From NCBI GenBank assembly GCA_003838145.1, contig QYZZ01000057.1, positions 1-64,000 on the forward strand: a DNA stretch of 64,000 nucleotides. Direction: 5' to 3'. The position numbers were made by a program, and so were the translations under genes. Numbering within the stretch: the stretch's first letter is position 1; each line of letters starts with the position of its first letter. This DNA is from Tindallia sp. MSAO_Bac2. Lineage in GTDB: Bacteria > Bacillota > Clostridia > Peptostreptococcales > Tindalliaceae. Shown piece by piece: positions 44,356-53,240 of the stretch. The notes under the pieces are model-generated. The model worked only from the letters and a program-made list of their open reading frames with translations. It was not told the origin of the DNA and made no database searches.

Positions 44356-45363
44356 TTAATCCTTCCTTTCATGAATGCTGCTACTATATTCCGGATTTAC
44401 AACATTAATGGGTTTTCCATCCAGAAACTGTCGAAGATTATCTGCCGCAAGTGACATCAGTCTTACCCTGGCTTCGGTTGGTGCCCAGGCTATATGAGGT
44501 GTTATCAGGCAATTTTTTGCATTCAAAAGTGGATTAGACGACAAAATCGGCTCTCTTGATACAACATCAACTGCTGCTGCTGCAATTTCATCAGAGTTCA
44601 GTGCATCTGCCAGATCTTGTTCTGATACAAGCTGCCCTCTGGAAGTGTTAATTAAAATAGCTGTCTCTTTCATTATCTTAAGGGTTCTTTTATTAATCAT
44701 TGCTTCTGTATCAGGAAATAAGGGACAATGAAGGCTGACAACGTCTGCTTCTTTAAATAACTCATCTCTTTCTACGTAGCGTACCCCCTGTGCCTGAAAA
44801 GCCGGATCGATGCTGCGGCTGTTTACTACCAGATTCATTCCCATTGCTTCGGCAATTTTACCTACTGCCTGGCCAATTCTTCCATAGCCAACAATACCCA
44901 TAGTTTTTCCGGCCAGCTCTATTAAAGGAAATTTCCAGAAGCTCCAGTCAGGATTCCGGGCCCATTCTCCTTCTTTCACAGCCTGATGGTGTGCACCAAC
45001 ATGATGGCACACTTCCAGCAGCAGAGCAAAAGTCATTTGAGCAACCGCTTCTGTTCCGTAGGTTGGTACATTTACCAATGCCACGCCCTTTTGGGTTGCA
45101 GCTTCTACATCCACTACATTATATCCAGTTGCCAGCATGCCGATATACTTCAGTCGGTCCATATGCCGCAACGCTTCCTCTGTTATCGGTGTTTTGTTCG
45201 TTAGTATCACATCAGCATCTTTTGCTCTTTCAATCACTTTGTCCTGATCATCCATATCATATCCGGTTCGGTCATATACCTCTAAGTCTCCCATCTTTTC
45301 AAAAGCTTCCCAGCTTAAATCTCCCGGGTTCAGCGTGTAACCGTCCAAAACAACGATTTTCAT
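44356..45363 (-). CDS. D-2-hydroxyacid dehydrogenase (glycerate/hydroxypyruvate type)
   Basis: This 335-residue NAD(P)-dependent enzyme interconverts 2-hydroxy- and 2-oxo-acids. The Rossmann motif is 'GIVGYGRIGQAVGKIAEAMG', the catalytic Arg lies in 'LINTSRGQLV', Glu in 'VDVVSREPI', and the His in 'NCLITPHIAW'. The N-terminus 'VLDGYTLNPGDLSWEAF' is typical of the hydroxypyruvate/glycerate branch. Its ATGA overlaps the diguanylate cyclase gene. Confidence 0.92.
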   Translation of the reverse strand: MKIVVLDGYTLNPGDLSWEAFEKMGDLEVYDRTGYDMDDQDKVIERAKDADVILTNKTPITEEALRHMDRLKYIGMLATGYNVVDVEAATQKGVALVNVPTYGTEAVAQMTFALLLEVCHHVGAHHQAVKEGEWARNPDWSFWKFPLIELAGKTMGIVGYGRIGQAVGKIAEAMGMNLVVNSRSIDPAFQAQGVRYVERDELFKEADVVSLHCPLFPDTEAMINKRTLKIMKETAILINTSRGQLVSEQDLADALNSDEIAAAAVDVVSREPILSSNPLLNAKNCLITPHIAWAPTEARVRLMSLAADNLRQFLDGKPINVVNPEYSSSIHERKD

Positions 45364-46592
45364 TCAGAATCCTCCTTTTGCAGTTCTGCAGTCTGGTGTT
45401 CAATTAATGCCTGCTGTTTTGCCTTTTTTCTGTTCTTGCGTTTTTCTTTGTACATACGATTTTCAGCACGGGTAAATATTACATCTGTGGACTCATCAAT
45501 TGCATTTTTTATTGCATATCCTAAGGATATACTTGGTTTTATCAGATCAAAATCAGACTTTTCACAGCCAAACTTAATTCTATCGATAACTTTTTTTGCA
45601 TTTTCATCATCTGAATTAGGGAGAATAATGCCAAATTCATCGCCTCCCCACCTGGCAACAACATCTTCATGCCTAACTGCATTTTTAATAATGGAGGCCA
45701 TTTCTGTCAATAACCGATCTCCTGCATGATGTCCCAGGGTATCATTAATTCTTTTCAGGCCGTTGGCATCTCCCAGAATTATTGTTAACGGCATCTTTCG
45801 CTGGACATTCAGACGCTTAACTTCTTCCTCAAAATATCTTCGGTTATATAGTCCCGTTAATGAATCGTGGTAGCTTAAATACAAAATACGAGATTCTCTT
45901 TCACGCCTTTTCTGAGCATCCTCACACCAGCCCTGATAATAAGTGTACCATGACAAGCTGAGAAGGATCAGACCGGCAGCAGTAATGGTGAAAAGCCAGA
46001 TAATTGTCCTATTCATGAAAACAAGCTGCTTTTCTACTGAAGTATGCATTATCCCCACCAGGCGGTCAAGAGATTGTTGCAGCTCCATCTGATTGCTTGT
46101 ATAATTCCAGCCAGACAGAAGTTCAAAGGCTTCTTGCCTGTTGCCTCTGCTGATAAGAAAAAAGCTTCTTTCTTCCAAGTCACCAATTGCTTTAAGCAGT
46201 TGCTTTGTTGTACCTATCTCTTCAGAGACCGCTTCTGATTCAATTATATTGGGAATATCATTCATTACCTGATCCAGCTCTGATTCATAGACTTCATACT
46301 GGTTTCGCCAGGACAGATCACCGGTGGCAGATGCCATATTAGCCGCCATTTCAAGACTTTTTGTATAAAAAAGCAGTTCACCGGACATTCTTTCCAGGGG
46401 TAAGTTCTCGCTTTCAAATGTACTGATGGTTCTGTAAGAATATGCCAGATTCCACAAAAGTACCGCAATCAATGATATGGTTACCGTCACAGAAATAGCA
46501 AACCATTTATTTGCAAACAGATTTCTAAGCCGGGATTTATTCCCTTCTTTTGGTTTATTCATTTCAATAACTGCAGCTCCTTTGTTATGCAT
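45360..46592 (-). CDS. Membrane diguanylate cyclase (GGDEF)
   Basis: This enzyme of about 410 residues makes c-di-GMP from two GTP. Two membrane helices (near residues 30-50 and 195-215) enclose an extracytoplasmic helical sensor of about 145 residues with a four-helix-bundle look; a GGDEF domain follows with an intact GGDEF in 'ARWGGDEFGIILP' and an RxxD inhibitory site (RHED) exactly 5 residues upstream. It is therefore likely to be active and product-inhibited. The ATG at 46592 overlaps the stop of the binding-protein gene (TAATG); an ATG at 46562 has AAAGGAG but 14 nt away. Confidence 0.92.
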   Translation of the reverse strand: MHNKGAAVIEMNKPKEGNKSRLRNLFANKWFAISVTVTISLIAVLLWNLAYSYRTISTFESENLPLERMSGELLFYTKSLEMAANMASATGDLSWRNQYEVYESELDQVMNDIPNIIESEAVSEEIGTTKQLLKAIGDLEERSFFLISRGNRQEAFELLSGWNYTSNQMELQQSLDRLVGIMHTSVEKQLVFMNRTIIWLFTITAAGLILLSLSWYTYYQGWCEDAQKRRERESRILYLSYHDSLTGLYNRRYFEEEVKRLNVQRKMPLTIILGDANGLKRINDTLGHHAGDRLLTEMASIIKNAVRHEDVVARWGGDEFGIILPNSDDENAKKVIDRIKFGCEKSDFDLIKPSISLGYAIKNAIDESTDVIFTRAENRMYKEKRKNRKKAKQQALIEHQTAELQKEDSE

Positions 46593-47476
46593 TACGGTAA
46601 AATCCACTCATTAACAATTTCTTCATTTTCATCTATCCATATCCGGGCAGCTTCTTCAGGGCTAACTCCATTTTCATGAATCAAGAGCATAACATGTTCC
46701 ATATGTTCCGGTTCCCAGTAAAATCGATCTAAAAGTTCATATACCTCTGGCATATCTTCCTCCAAGCCTTCACGCACAATGGTATGAATCCTTTCACTAC
46801 TTCCATAGCTGCCTAAGGGATCTTTCAGATACTTTAAGTCCCACCGCGCAAATTTCCAGTGCGGAGTCCAGCCCGTTACCACAATCCATTCCCCATCATC
46901 AATGGCGTTTTCAAGGGTTTCTACCATTGTAGCATCACTTCCGGTTACAAGTTCATATTGATTCAGCCCATAATCTTCAATTGCTTTTTCTGTTGATGTC
47001 ATGAGTCCGGCGCCAGGATCAATGCCTATTATTCTTTCTCTGAACTGAGTTCCATATTTTTTAAGATCTTCAACAGAATCGATGGTTACATAAGTTGGAA
47101 CAACCAAACCCATGAATACATTCTCCAGGTTCGGACCAAGATCCACAACATGATTTTTATGTTTATCTAAATAATGATGATGCAATGACGGAAGCCAGGC
47201 AGCAACCATAGCATCCTGATCACCTGATGCAACAGCTTCCCACATAGCAATGGCGGATACTGGCAGCAGCTGACATGAATAACCGAGCTTTTCTTCAATG
47301 ACAGCCTGAACCACATGAGCACTGGCTACTTCAGTAGCCCAGTCCACATAAACAATTTTCACAGTATCTTCGCCAGCTGTTATTTCTGTAGCATAATCAG
47401 GATTCCGAGGAGTACAAGCATACAACAGAAACATTGACAGTATTATTATGATTATTTGTTTTTTTATTAAGAACAC
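46592..47476 (-). CDS. Glycine-betaine-type substrate-binding lipoprotein (OpuAC family)
   Basis: This is a 294-residue OpuAC-domain lipoprotein. The signal peptide ends in LLYAC with Cys21. 'VYVDWATEVASAHVVQAVIEEKLGY' and 'WLPSLHHHYLDKHKNHVVDLGP' are characteristic; several Trp residues (for example in 'GWTPHWKFARWD') could form the quaternary-ammonium box. No permease or ATPase is adjacent. Instead a diguanylate cyclase is translationally coupled downstream, so a sensory role is plausible. It has a GTG start with GGAGG 6 nt upstream. Confidence 0.9.
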   Translation of the reverse strand: MFLIKKQIIIIILSMFLLYACTPRNPDYATEITAGEDTVKIVYVDWATEVASAHVVQAVIEEKLGYSCQLLPVSAIAMWEAVASGDQDAMVAAWLPSLHHHYLDKHKNHVVDLGPNLENVFMGLVVPTYVTIDSVEDLKKYGTQFRERIIGIDPGAGLMTSTEKAIEDYGLNQYELVTGSDATMVETLENAIDDGEWIVVTGWTPHWKFARWDLKYLKDPLGSYGSSERIHTIVREGLEEDMPEVYELLDRFYWEPEHMEHVMLLIHENGVSPEEAARIWIDENEEIVNEWILP

Positions 47477-47509
47477 TCAGAACCTCCATTCCTTTAGTTC
47501 TATGTTCCC

Positions 47510-47538
47510 ATTTTATATGAACAGCTGAAAAAACTCAA
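47510..47538 (-). promoter_or_regulatory. Likely promoter of the binding protein-diguanylate cyclase operon
   Basis: -35 TTGAGT (47538-47533), a 17-nt spacer and -10 TAAAAT (47515-47510), about 35 nt upstream of the GTG start. Confidence 0.55.
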
Positions 47539-47591
47539 GTTGATGCACACCGTCAATTTGTTTTACACGTACTCATTACGGCAAGAAAACG

Positions 47592-48059
47592 TTATTTATT
47601 CCTGTTCCTTGATTCATAGCGTTGCTTACCCTCCTGGTATAATAACTGCTCCTCGTCGTTATAAATCTCTATTTCCGGCACTTTGATCGGCTTTCCATCA
47701 TTATTAAGTGCAACCATTGTAAAATAGGCTGTTGCTGCCTTTGTTCCAGGCTGATTGTTTCTGATATCCTCCACCCAAACTTCCACTTTAATTTCCATAG
47801 AGCTATTTCCTGTGTATATCAATCTTCCTTTACTTGTCACAAGATTACCAATATGAATTGGTTGTAAAAATTCGATTTCACTTACTCTGGCCGTTACGGC
47901 TCTACTGGCATGCGAATGCTTATAGGCAACCAGGCCTGCTGTGTTATCCATCATCTTCATTATTTCTCCACCGTGAACGTTACCTACCAGATTAGAATGC
48001 TGATGTTGCATAACATTACACAAGTTAACAGCCGAATTGCCAATAGATTTACTTTTCAT
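47592..48059 (-). CDS. Hotdog-fold acyl-CoA thioesterase (YciA/BACH type)
   Basis: This 155-residue enzyme hydrolyses acyl-CoA. The hotdog domain covers about 10-130, with 'NLVGNVHGGEIMKMMDNTAGLVA' holding the catalytic His-Gly-Gly and Asp, then 'RVSEIEFLQPIHIGNLV'. Chain-length preference cannot be read. It is a single gene with its own flanking non-coding sequence on both sides. Confidence 0.9.
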   Translation of the reverse strand: MKSKSIGNSAVNLCNVMQHQHSNLVGNVHGGEIMKMMDNTAGLVAYKHSHASRAVTARVSEIEFLQPIHIGNLVTSKGRLIYTGNSSMEIKVEVWVEDIRNNQPGTKAATAYFTMVALNNDGKPIKVPEIEIYNDEEQLLYQEGKQRYESRNRNK

Positions 48060-48119
48060 TTATACCACTCCAATTGTTAATTTTTGAGAAAACACAGAAC
48101 AGTTAAAAAGGATTATATC

Positions 48120-48166
48120 AAAAAAATCAAAACGGCTCCATCGATTTGTAATCCGTTGGAGCCGTT
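48120..48166 (-). terminator. Terminator of the two-component/ABC operon
   Basis: A 10-bp GC-rich stem (48131-48140/48157-48166) with a partly paired inner loop is followed on the minus strand by TTGATTTTTTT. Confidence 0.85.
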
Positions 48167-48172
48167 GCAAAA

Positions 48173-48805
48173 TTAAAAGTGCTTTAAATAAAATATAGCC
48201 AGCTGTGTACGATCCCGTAATGACAGCTTTTCTAATAATACAGAAATATTATTTCTGACAGTTCCTTCACTAAGATGCAGCTTTGTAGCAATCTCTCTAT
48301 TGGAAAGACCTTCTCCTATGAGTTCCAGCACTGCCATTTCACGAACTGTCAACCGAAAATCTTCAGGTTCTGCCTTTCTGCGATCGTCAATAAATGCCGT
48401 CAGACTGCTGGCCACCTCCGCTTCCAGCACCATGCTGCCTCTAGCAACTGAACGCAGGGTTTCCACAATACTATCAGCTGGCTGACTTTTCAATATATAC
48501 CCAGAAGCTCCATGTTTCAAAGCCTCTTTTATGTAACCTTCTTCTTTAAATGTTGTCAGGATAACCACTTTGACACCAGGAAATTGCTCTCGTATATAGC
48601 GTGTTCCCAGCACACCGTCCATTACCGGCATTCTAACGTCCATTAGAGTTATATCCGGCAGCACTTTTTCACATAATGTCAGTGCGTCCTGACCATTAGA
48701 TGCCGTTCCAACAACCTGAAAATCATCTTCCATATTCAGGATTAGTTGCAAGCTATCCCGAATAAGCGCATCGTCGTCAACAATAATTATTTTAACCATT
48801 CTCAT
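48173..48805 (-). CDS. NarL-family response regulator (LnrK/LiaR-like)
   Basis: This regulator of about 210 residues has a receiver domain with phospho-acceptor D56 in 'DITLMDVRMP' and Lys in 'YILKSQPADS', and a LuxR helix-turn-helix at the C-end ('LTVREMAVLELIGEGLSNRE' and 'LSEGTVRNNISVLLEKLSLR'). It overlaps the kinase gene (TGATG). Next to an ABC-2 exporter, it most resembles regulators that induce drug-export genes in response to membrane-active compounds. Confidence 0.88.
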   Translation of the reverse strand: MRMVKIIIVDDDALIRDSLQLILNMEDDFQVVGTASNGQDALTLCEKVLPDITLMDVRMPVMDGVLGTRYIREQFPGVKVVILTTFKEEGYIKEALKHGASGYILKSQPADSIVETLRSVARGSMVLEAEVASSLTAFIDDRRKAEPEDFRLTVREMAVLELIGEGLSNREIATKLHLSEGTVRNNISVLLEKLSLRDRTQLAIFYLKHF

Positions 48806-49899
48806 CACCTACTTCCTTCCTGTGGCAGGATACAAACAATCATGAATCCCTTTTGCGGAGTAACCGAAAAGCTTCCTCCTGCATTTTCAACGCGTTCTCT
48901 AATTCCACTGATTCCCATTCCTTCATGAATATGGCTGCATCCGGATCCATTGTCTTTCATGAATAACCGGATGATTTCTTCCCTTATCTCTATCTCAATT
49001 TCCACTACTGTGGCATCAGAATGACGGGCGGTATTCGTTAATGCTTCTTTTATTGAGGAGGTCAGTATTTCCACTTGTCGCGGAGTCAGTAATCCTATGT
49101 CCCCCATGTGTCGGAAGTCTACAGGACAGTATTGAAAACCATCGATTATTTTCTCGAAATGTGACCATCCAATCACTGTGTCAGGTCGAATATTATGCAC
49201 GGTGTTTCTTAATAATTCCAACGAACCGGATAGTCCATTAACGGTCTTTTGTAATAGCTCTCTGGATTTTTCAGGATCTTTTTCCATCAGTTTTTCTGCT
49301 GCCTGAAGCTGAATCAGATTCCCAGCCAGATTATGACCAAGGTTGTCGTGGATCTCTCCGGCAATTCGGTTTCGTTCACGAATTTCAACCAGGCGAGCTG
49401 TTTCATCAACGGACTGAATTAGCTTACGTTTGGTTTCCTCCAGCAAGTACCTGCTTTTTCTTTCCCGATCATAGGTTTTTTGATATTCGGCATCGGATTT
49501 TTCAATCCTGCGCTTAAATTCACCCAGGCAAGTGCTCAGAATAATCAGCAACACAAACCCCATCAGCCATTCTTGAGACAGAAAAAAAATACCAATCGGT
49601 ATAAGAAGCAAAACAATTGGTATTAATCCTTTCACTGCCAAATCATAAGCTGTAATACTCAATAAAGCCAGATAAACAGGGCTGTATCCTGCTAAAAAAA
49701 AGATCATTGCTATTTCCAGATATATCAGGACATTCCAGTTCCAGAACCTGGTTCGGAATATGTATGAAGCCAAAATCAACAAAAAACCTGCTGAGTCTAT
49801 TACTGTAACAACATCACCTGCAATCAGACCAATCATCACCCAAACAAGCATTATAAGTTTAAGCATGTAATTTGAGAATAAGATACGGTTGCCGATCAT
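48805..49899 (-). CDS. Membrane histidine kinase, HisKA_3 type (LnrJ-like)
   Basis: This 364-residue kinase has four to five hydrophobic segments in the first 125 residues with hardly any extracytoplasmic loop, typical of intramembrane-sensing kinases. A linker coil (130-175), His184 in 'RNRIAGEIHDNLGHNLAGNL', and an HATPase ending 'GMGISGIRERVENAGG' follow. It is co-transcribed with the regulator and has its own promoter behind the exporter genes. Confidence 0.88.
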   Translation of the reverse strand: MIGNRILFSNYMLKLIMLVWVMIGLIAGDVVTVIDSAGFLLILASYIFRTRFWNWNVLIYLEIAMIFFLAGYSPVYLALLSITAYDLAVKGLIPIVLLLIPIGIFFLSQEWLMGFVLLIILSTCLGEFKRRIEKSDAEYQKTYDRERKSRYLLEETKRKLIQSVDETARLVEIRERNRIAGEIHDNLGHNLAGNLIQLQAAEKLMEKDPEKSRELLQKTVNGLSGSLELLRNTVHNIRPDTVIGWSHFEKIIDGFQYCPVDFRHMGDIGLLTPRQVEILTSSIKEALTNTARHSDATVVEIEIEIREEIIRLFMKDNGSGCSHIHEGMGISGIRERVENAGGSFSVTPQKGFMIVCILPQEGSR

Positions 49900-49926
49900 G
49901 TTAATCCTCTTTCCGCTTTTGAACTA

Positions 49927-49955
49927 ATTATCTATAATCCAAAGGGTTATGTCAA
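49927..49955 (-). promoter_or_regulatory. Promoter of the kinase-regulator pair
   Basis: Perfect -35 TTGACA (49955-49950), a 17-nt spacer and -10 GATAAT (49932-49927) lie in the 88-nt gap after the second permease gene. Confidence 0.72.
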
Positions 49956-49987
49956 CATTTTTGCCACTCTTTGCATATTATTAGCTT

Positions 49988-51097
49988 TTAAGAAATAAGC
50001 ACTTTTCGCCAGCTTCCCAACAGAAACAAAACAATACTGAATAAGATAAGAATTGACATTTCCCAGGCTGCAGCCATTATACTTCCATTGATTACCACAT
50101 GAGTAACTGCATCCATCAACCAGGTAGTTGGTAAAAATATTCCGATATGCTGAAACAATTCCGGCATTATTTCTCTGGGCCACAGCATACCCCCCAGCAT
50201 GGCCATTGGAGTAATCAACATCGAAGCTGTTGCACCTGCCTGACGTTTATTCCTGGACAAAGAGGCCACAGCAACACCAAAGGCCACGCAAACGACAGCA
50301 AACACAGACATCACTCCAAAAAGCGCCGGCACATCTACACCTAAATACAGATCCAGCACAAAGTTTAAAATGAAAAACACGCCGCTGATTTGGATCAGCA
50401 TGATCACTAAAAATCCAACGATATTCTGTATCAAGTAATTCCATTGTGGTAATGGTGATGTTTGTATCCGATAAAAAGTCCTGTTTTCTCTATCCTTCAA
50501 AAGATGGATTGATGAATACATGGATAAAAAAAGCATATTCATTCCCAGAATGCCCATGCTGAAGATAGCTCTTTCGATGATACCACCATCAACCCCGTTA
50601 CTTTGAATTATTTCCAGACCCAGGGGTCCTTCCTGATATAACTGTAAACGCTCATAAAAGACTTCTGTATCTCCCTCTGCCATTATTGCCAGGTTCTTAG
50701 CAGCCCGAACATATGCATCTGCAGCTAATTGTACCGGAATGATTGAATTCGACTCCTGAATTTTATAGCTGTGTAATACTGGACTGTTTCCATTGATCAG
50801 TTCTTCAGTAAAACCTTTTTCCAGCTCAAATACCAGGCTGACCCTGCCGCCTGACAATGCTTGATTTATCTCTTCTTCCTGAAGCATCGTAATCGACGCA
50901 TGATCCTCAAGGACTTCCTTCAGTTGCTTTGCCAATAGTGACTCGTCCTGATCAACAAGGCCTACATTTGGGTAACCCGTCCCATTATTTCCCACACCAA
51001 GGAGCAGACTGATCATCAGCGGAGGAAGGACCAGGATTAACAGCAAACTGAGCTTGCTGCGCAGCATTCTTTTAAAACAGTTTTTTAAAATAATCAT
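49988..51097 (-). CDS. ABC-2 type exporter permease (LnrN-like)
   Basis: This 369-residue permease has an N-terminal helix, a large extracytoplasmic domain (about 45-180) and five C-terminal membrane helices (about 185-365), the layout of ABC2_membrane_3 (DrrB/YhgE-like) exporters. 'ITPMAMLGGMLWPREIMPELFQHIGIFLPTTW' is the conserved late loop. It overlaps the first permease by 4 nt, so the two likely form a heterodimer. Confidence 0.88.
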   Translation of the reverse strand: MIILKNCFKRMLRSKLSLLLILVLPPLMISLLLGVGNNGTGYPNVGLVDQDESLLAKQLKEVLEDHASITMLQEEEINQALSGGRVSLVFELEKGFTEELINGNSPVLHSYKIQESNSIIPVQLAADAYVRAAKNLAIMAEGDTEVFYERLQLYQEGPLGLEIIQSNGVDGGIIERAIFSMGILGMNMLFLSMYSSIHLLKDRENRTFYRIQTSPLPQWNYLIQNIVGFLVIMLIQISGVFFILNFVLDLYLGVDVPALFGVMSVFAVVCVAFGVAVASLSRNKRQAGATASMLITPMAMLGGMLWPREIMPELFQHIGIFLPTTWLMDAVTHVVINGSIMAAAWEMSILILFSIVLFLLGSWRKVLIS

Positions 51098-52224
51098 ATC
51101 TGGTACCTCCGTTCCGCTAAGAGTGCCAAAACATATGTGACAAGAATAATGAGGATCATCATCAGCATAACCAAAAGTAGTCTTTCTGTGTTACCGTCAT
51201 AAATAACGTTAAAGATTGCGCTTTGTGAAAGATGATTCGGTATCAAATACTGCATTCTGTAAAGAAGGGAATCCTGCTGAATATTTATCTGAAAAAATCC
51301 ACCAGAGAAGAATGTCATCAACGGAACGATGATCATAAGGATATTGCCTGACAGCGTTTCATTCCGTGTGATCATGATGACTGCCGTTCCCAGTCCAACA
51401 GCCATTAAAGCTGTCAACAGAATGATCCCCGCCAGCATCAGCCAATTGCTTCCCCAGTTCACTCCATAAACAAAATAGGTAAACCCAATAATAAAGAGTG
51501 CTTTAAGAACTATCGTCGTCAGGTTGGACAAAACCAGCCCCAGATAATGCTCCGTTGAACCAATCGGTGTTGATTTTATTCTATTACCTGTTGAACTGAG
51601 ATAGGCTTCTTTCATCCCAAATACCGCATAATTGGTGCCGTACATCATAAACATCACCAGCATGGTAACCGCATAATAGTCCATGGCTCCCGGTCTGTCA
51701 TGAGAGACATTCAATGGCCTTTCAACGATATTACTCCCCTGGTAATCCAGCCTTCCTTCCATTCCTGTAGTGTCCATTGCCATTACCGTATTGGCACCGC
51801 TAATAAAGTTTTTTATTGCGTTTTCAACAATGGAGGCTTGTAAAGGATGAGTAGGGCTGCCGTAAAATGCGATCATTCCAGTGTCTTCTTCAAGTATGCT
51901 TACGGGAAGATGAACAAACGCATGTCCTTCTCCATCTTCCACCAAATTCATTCCTGCTTCGAGGGTGGAAGCAGCTCTGATGGTGATAAACCTTTCATTT
52001 TCCAAGTTCTCTATAAACACTTCAAATGCTTCGCCTACAGGTCCCTGGTCTTCATTAAGATAGATGGCTTTTGTGTCTGTGACTGGCGGTGTTTGAAAAG
52101 CGCCCTCCAATGACACTCCAAGAATAAAAATCAACAGGAGTGGTAACAGCATCATTTCCAGATAAGTGGTCCGATCCCGTATATTTTGAATGAATTGATA
52201 ACGAAACATGGTCCATAGACGCAT
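51094..52224 (-). CDS. ABC-2 type exporter permease (LnrM-like)
   Basis: This 376-residue protein has the same architecture as the next gene: one N-terminal helix, an outer domain of about 150 residues, five C-terminal helices and the conserved 'MIIVPLMTFFSGGFFQI' region. It begins 18 nt after the ATPase gene, with a GGAGG-type site, and is probably assembled with its neighbour into one exporter. Confidence 0.88.
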   Translation of the reverse strand: MRLWTMFRYQFIQNIRDRTTYLEMMLLPLLLIFILGVSLEGAFQTPPVTDTKAIYLNEDQGPVGEAFEVFIENLENERFITIRAASTLEAGMNLVEDGEGHAFVHLPVSILEEDTGMIAFYGSPTHPLQASIVENAIKNFISGANTVMAMDTTGMEGRLDYQGSNIVERPLNVSHDRPGAMDYYAVTMLVMFMMYGTNYAVFGMKEAYLSSTGNRIKSTPIGSTEHYLGLVLSNLTTIVLKALFIIGFTYFVYGVNWGSNWLMLAGIILLTALMAVGLGTAVIMITRNETLSGNILMIIVPLMTFFSGGFFQINIQQDSLLYRMQYLIPNHLSQSAIFNVIYDGNTERLLLVMLMMILIILVTYVLALLAERRYQI

Positions 52225-52242
52225 GATAATTCCTCCTGTATT

Positions 52243-53181
52243 TTACTCTGCATCCCGGAGTGTTTTTCCGGTCAAAGTCAAAAAGACGCTTTCCAGAGTA
52301 ACTTTATCTACCTGCAATGAGTGTATTTCCGCACCCAAGTTACTGATGATCAGGCTGATTTGTCCGATCAAGGCACTGTCTTTTTTAGCCAGAATAGTGA
52401 TTTCTTGTCCTTTCGTATGACAATCAATGACTCCTTTTAGTTTCTTAATTTCTTCCGTCATGGAATAGCTGATATCCGAGACAGTCAATAGAATTCGCTC
52501 TTCTGATGAAATCATTTTTTTCAACTCGTCAGAAGTCCCCTGTGCAATGATCCGTCCCTGATCCATGATGGCTATTTTGGAACAGATTGCGTCTATCTCT
52601 TCCATATAATGAGATGTATACAGAATTGTAGAACCTTCTCGATTCAGTGCACGAACCGACTCCAGAATATGATTACGGGACTGGGGATCTATGCCTACCG
52701 TTGGTTCATCCATGATGATCAGCTTGGGTTGGTGAACAATGGCGCAGGCAATATTCAGGCGTCGCTTCATTCCACCGGAAAATTTTTTAGGGAATTTTTT
52801 TTGATGTTCGTCAAGCCCTACAAATTTCAGTGATCGTTGAACTCTTTCCTTTAGTAAATCACCCTTTAGTCCGTAAAGACCGCCAAAGAAAGCAACATTT
52901 TCCCAGGCATTCAGATCATCAAACAGGGCAATTTCCTGTGGCACTAACCCTATTCCTTCTTTGATTCTTTTTCCATTTATTCCAAGATCCTGACCAAATA
53001 TTTTAATGCTTCCCTGGTCTATCTTTGAAAGCCCGGTGATCATATTAATCGTTGTTGTTTTTCCGGCACCATTGGGGCCCAGTAATCCGAATATTTCCCC
53101 TTCACGTATTTTTAGTGAAAGATGATCAACAACGATGTCATGATGATAACGCTTAACCAGTTGATCCATTTCCAGCAGCAT
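52243..53181 (-). CDS. ABC exporter ATPase (LnrL-like)
   Basis: This 312-residue ATPase has Walker A GPNGAGKTTT, signature FSGGMKRRL, Walker B 'LIIMDEPTVGID' and the His switch 'LYTSHYMEEID'; a C-terminal extension (about 225-312) is typical of multidrug/antibiotic ATPases of the DrrA class. AAGGGGG precedes the ATG. It heads the exporter genes and lies 59 nt after the DUF418 gene without an intervening terminator. Confidence 0.92.
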   Translation of the reverse strand: MLLEMDQLVKRYHHDIVVDHLSLKIREGEIFGLLGPNGAGKTTTINMITGLSKIDQGSIKIFGQDLGINGKRIKEGIGLVPQEIALFDDLNAWENVAFFGGLYGLKGDLLKERVQRSLKFVGLDEHQKKFPKKFSGGMKRRLNIACAIVHQPKLIIMDEPTVGIDPQSRNHILESVRALNREGSTILYTSHYMEEIDAICSKIAIMDQGRIIAQGTSDELKKMISSEERILLTVSDISYSMTEEIKKLKGVIDCHTKGQEITILAKKDSALIGQISLIISNLGAEIHSLQVDKVTLESVFLTLTGKTLRDAE

Positions 53182-53240
53182 GATAATCCCCCTTTGCCTG
53201 CGACAAGTTATTCAGCAAGAATTGAAATCATTTGTACCAT

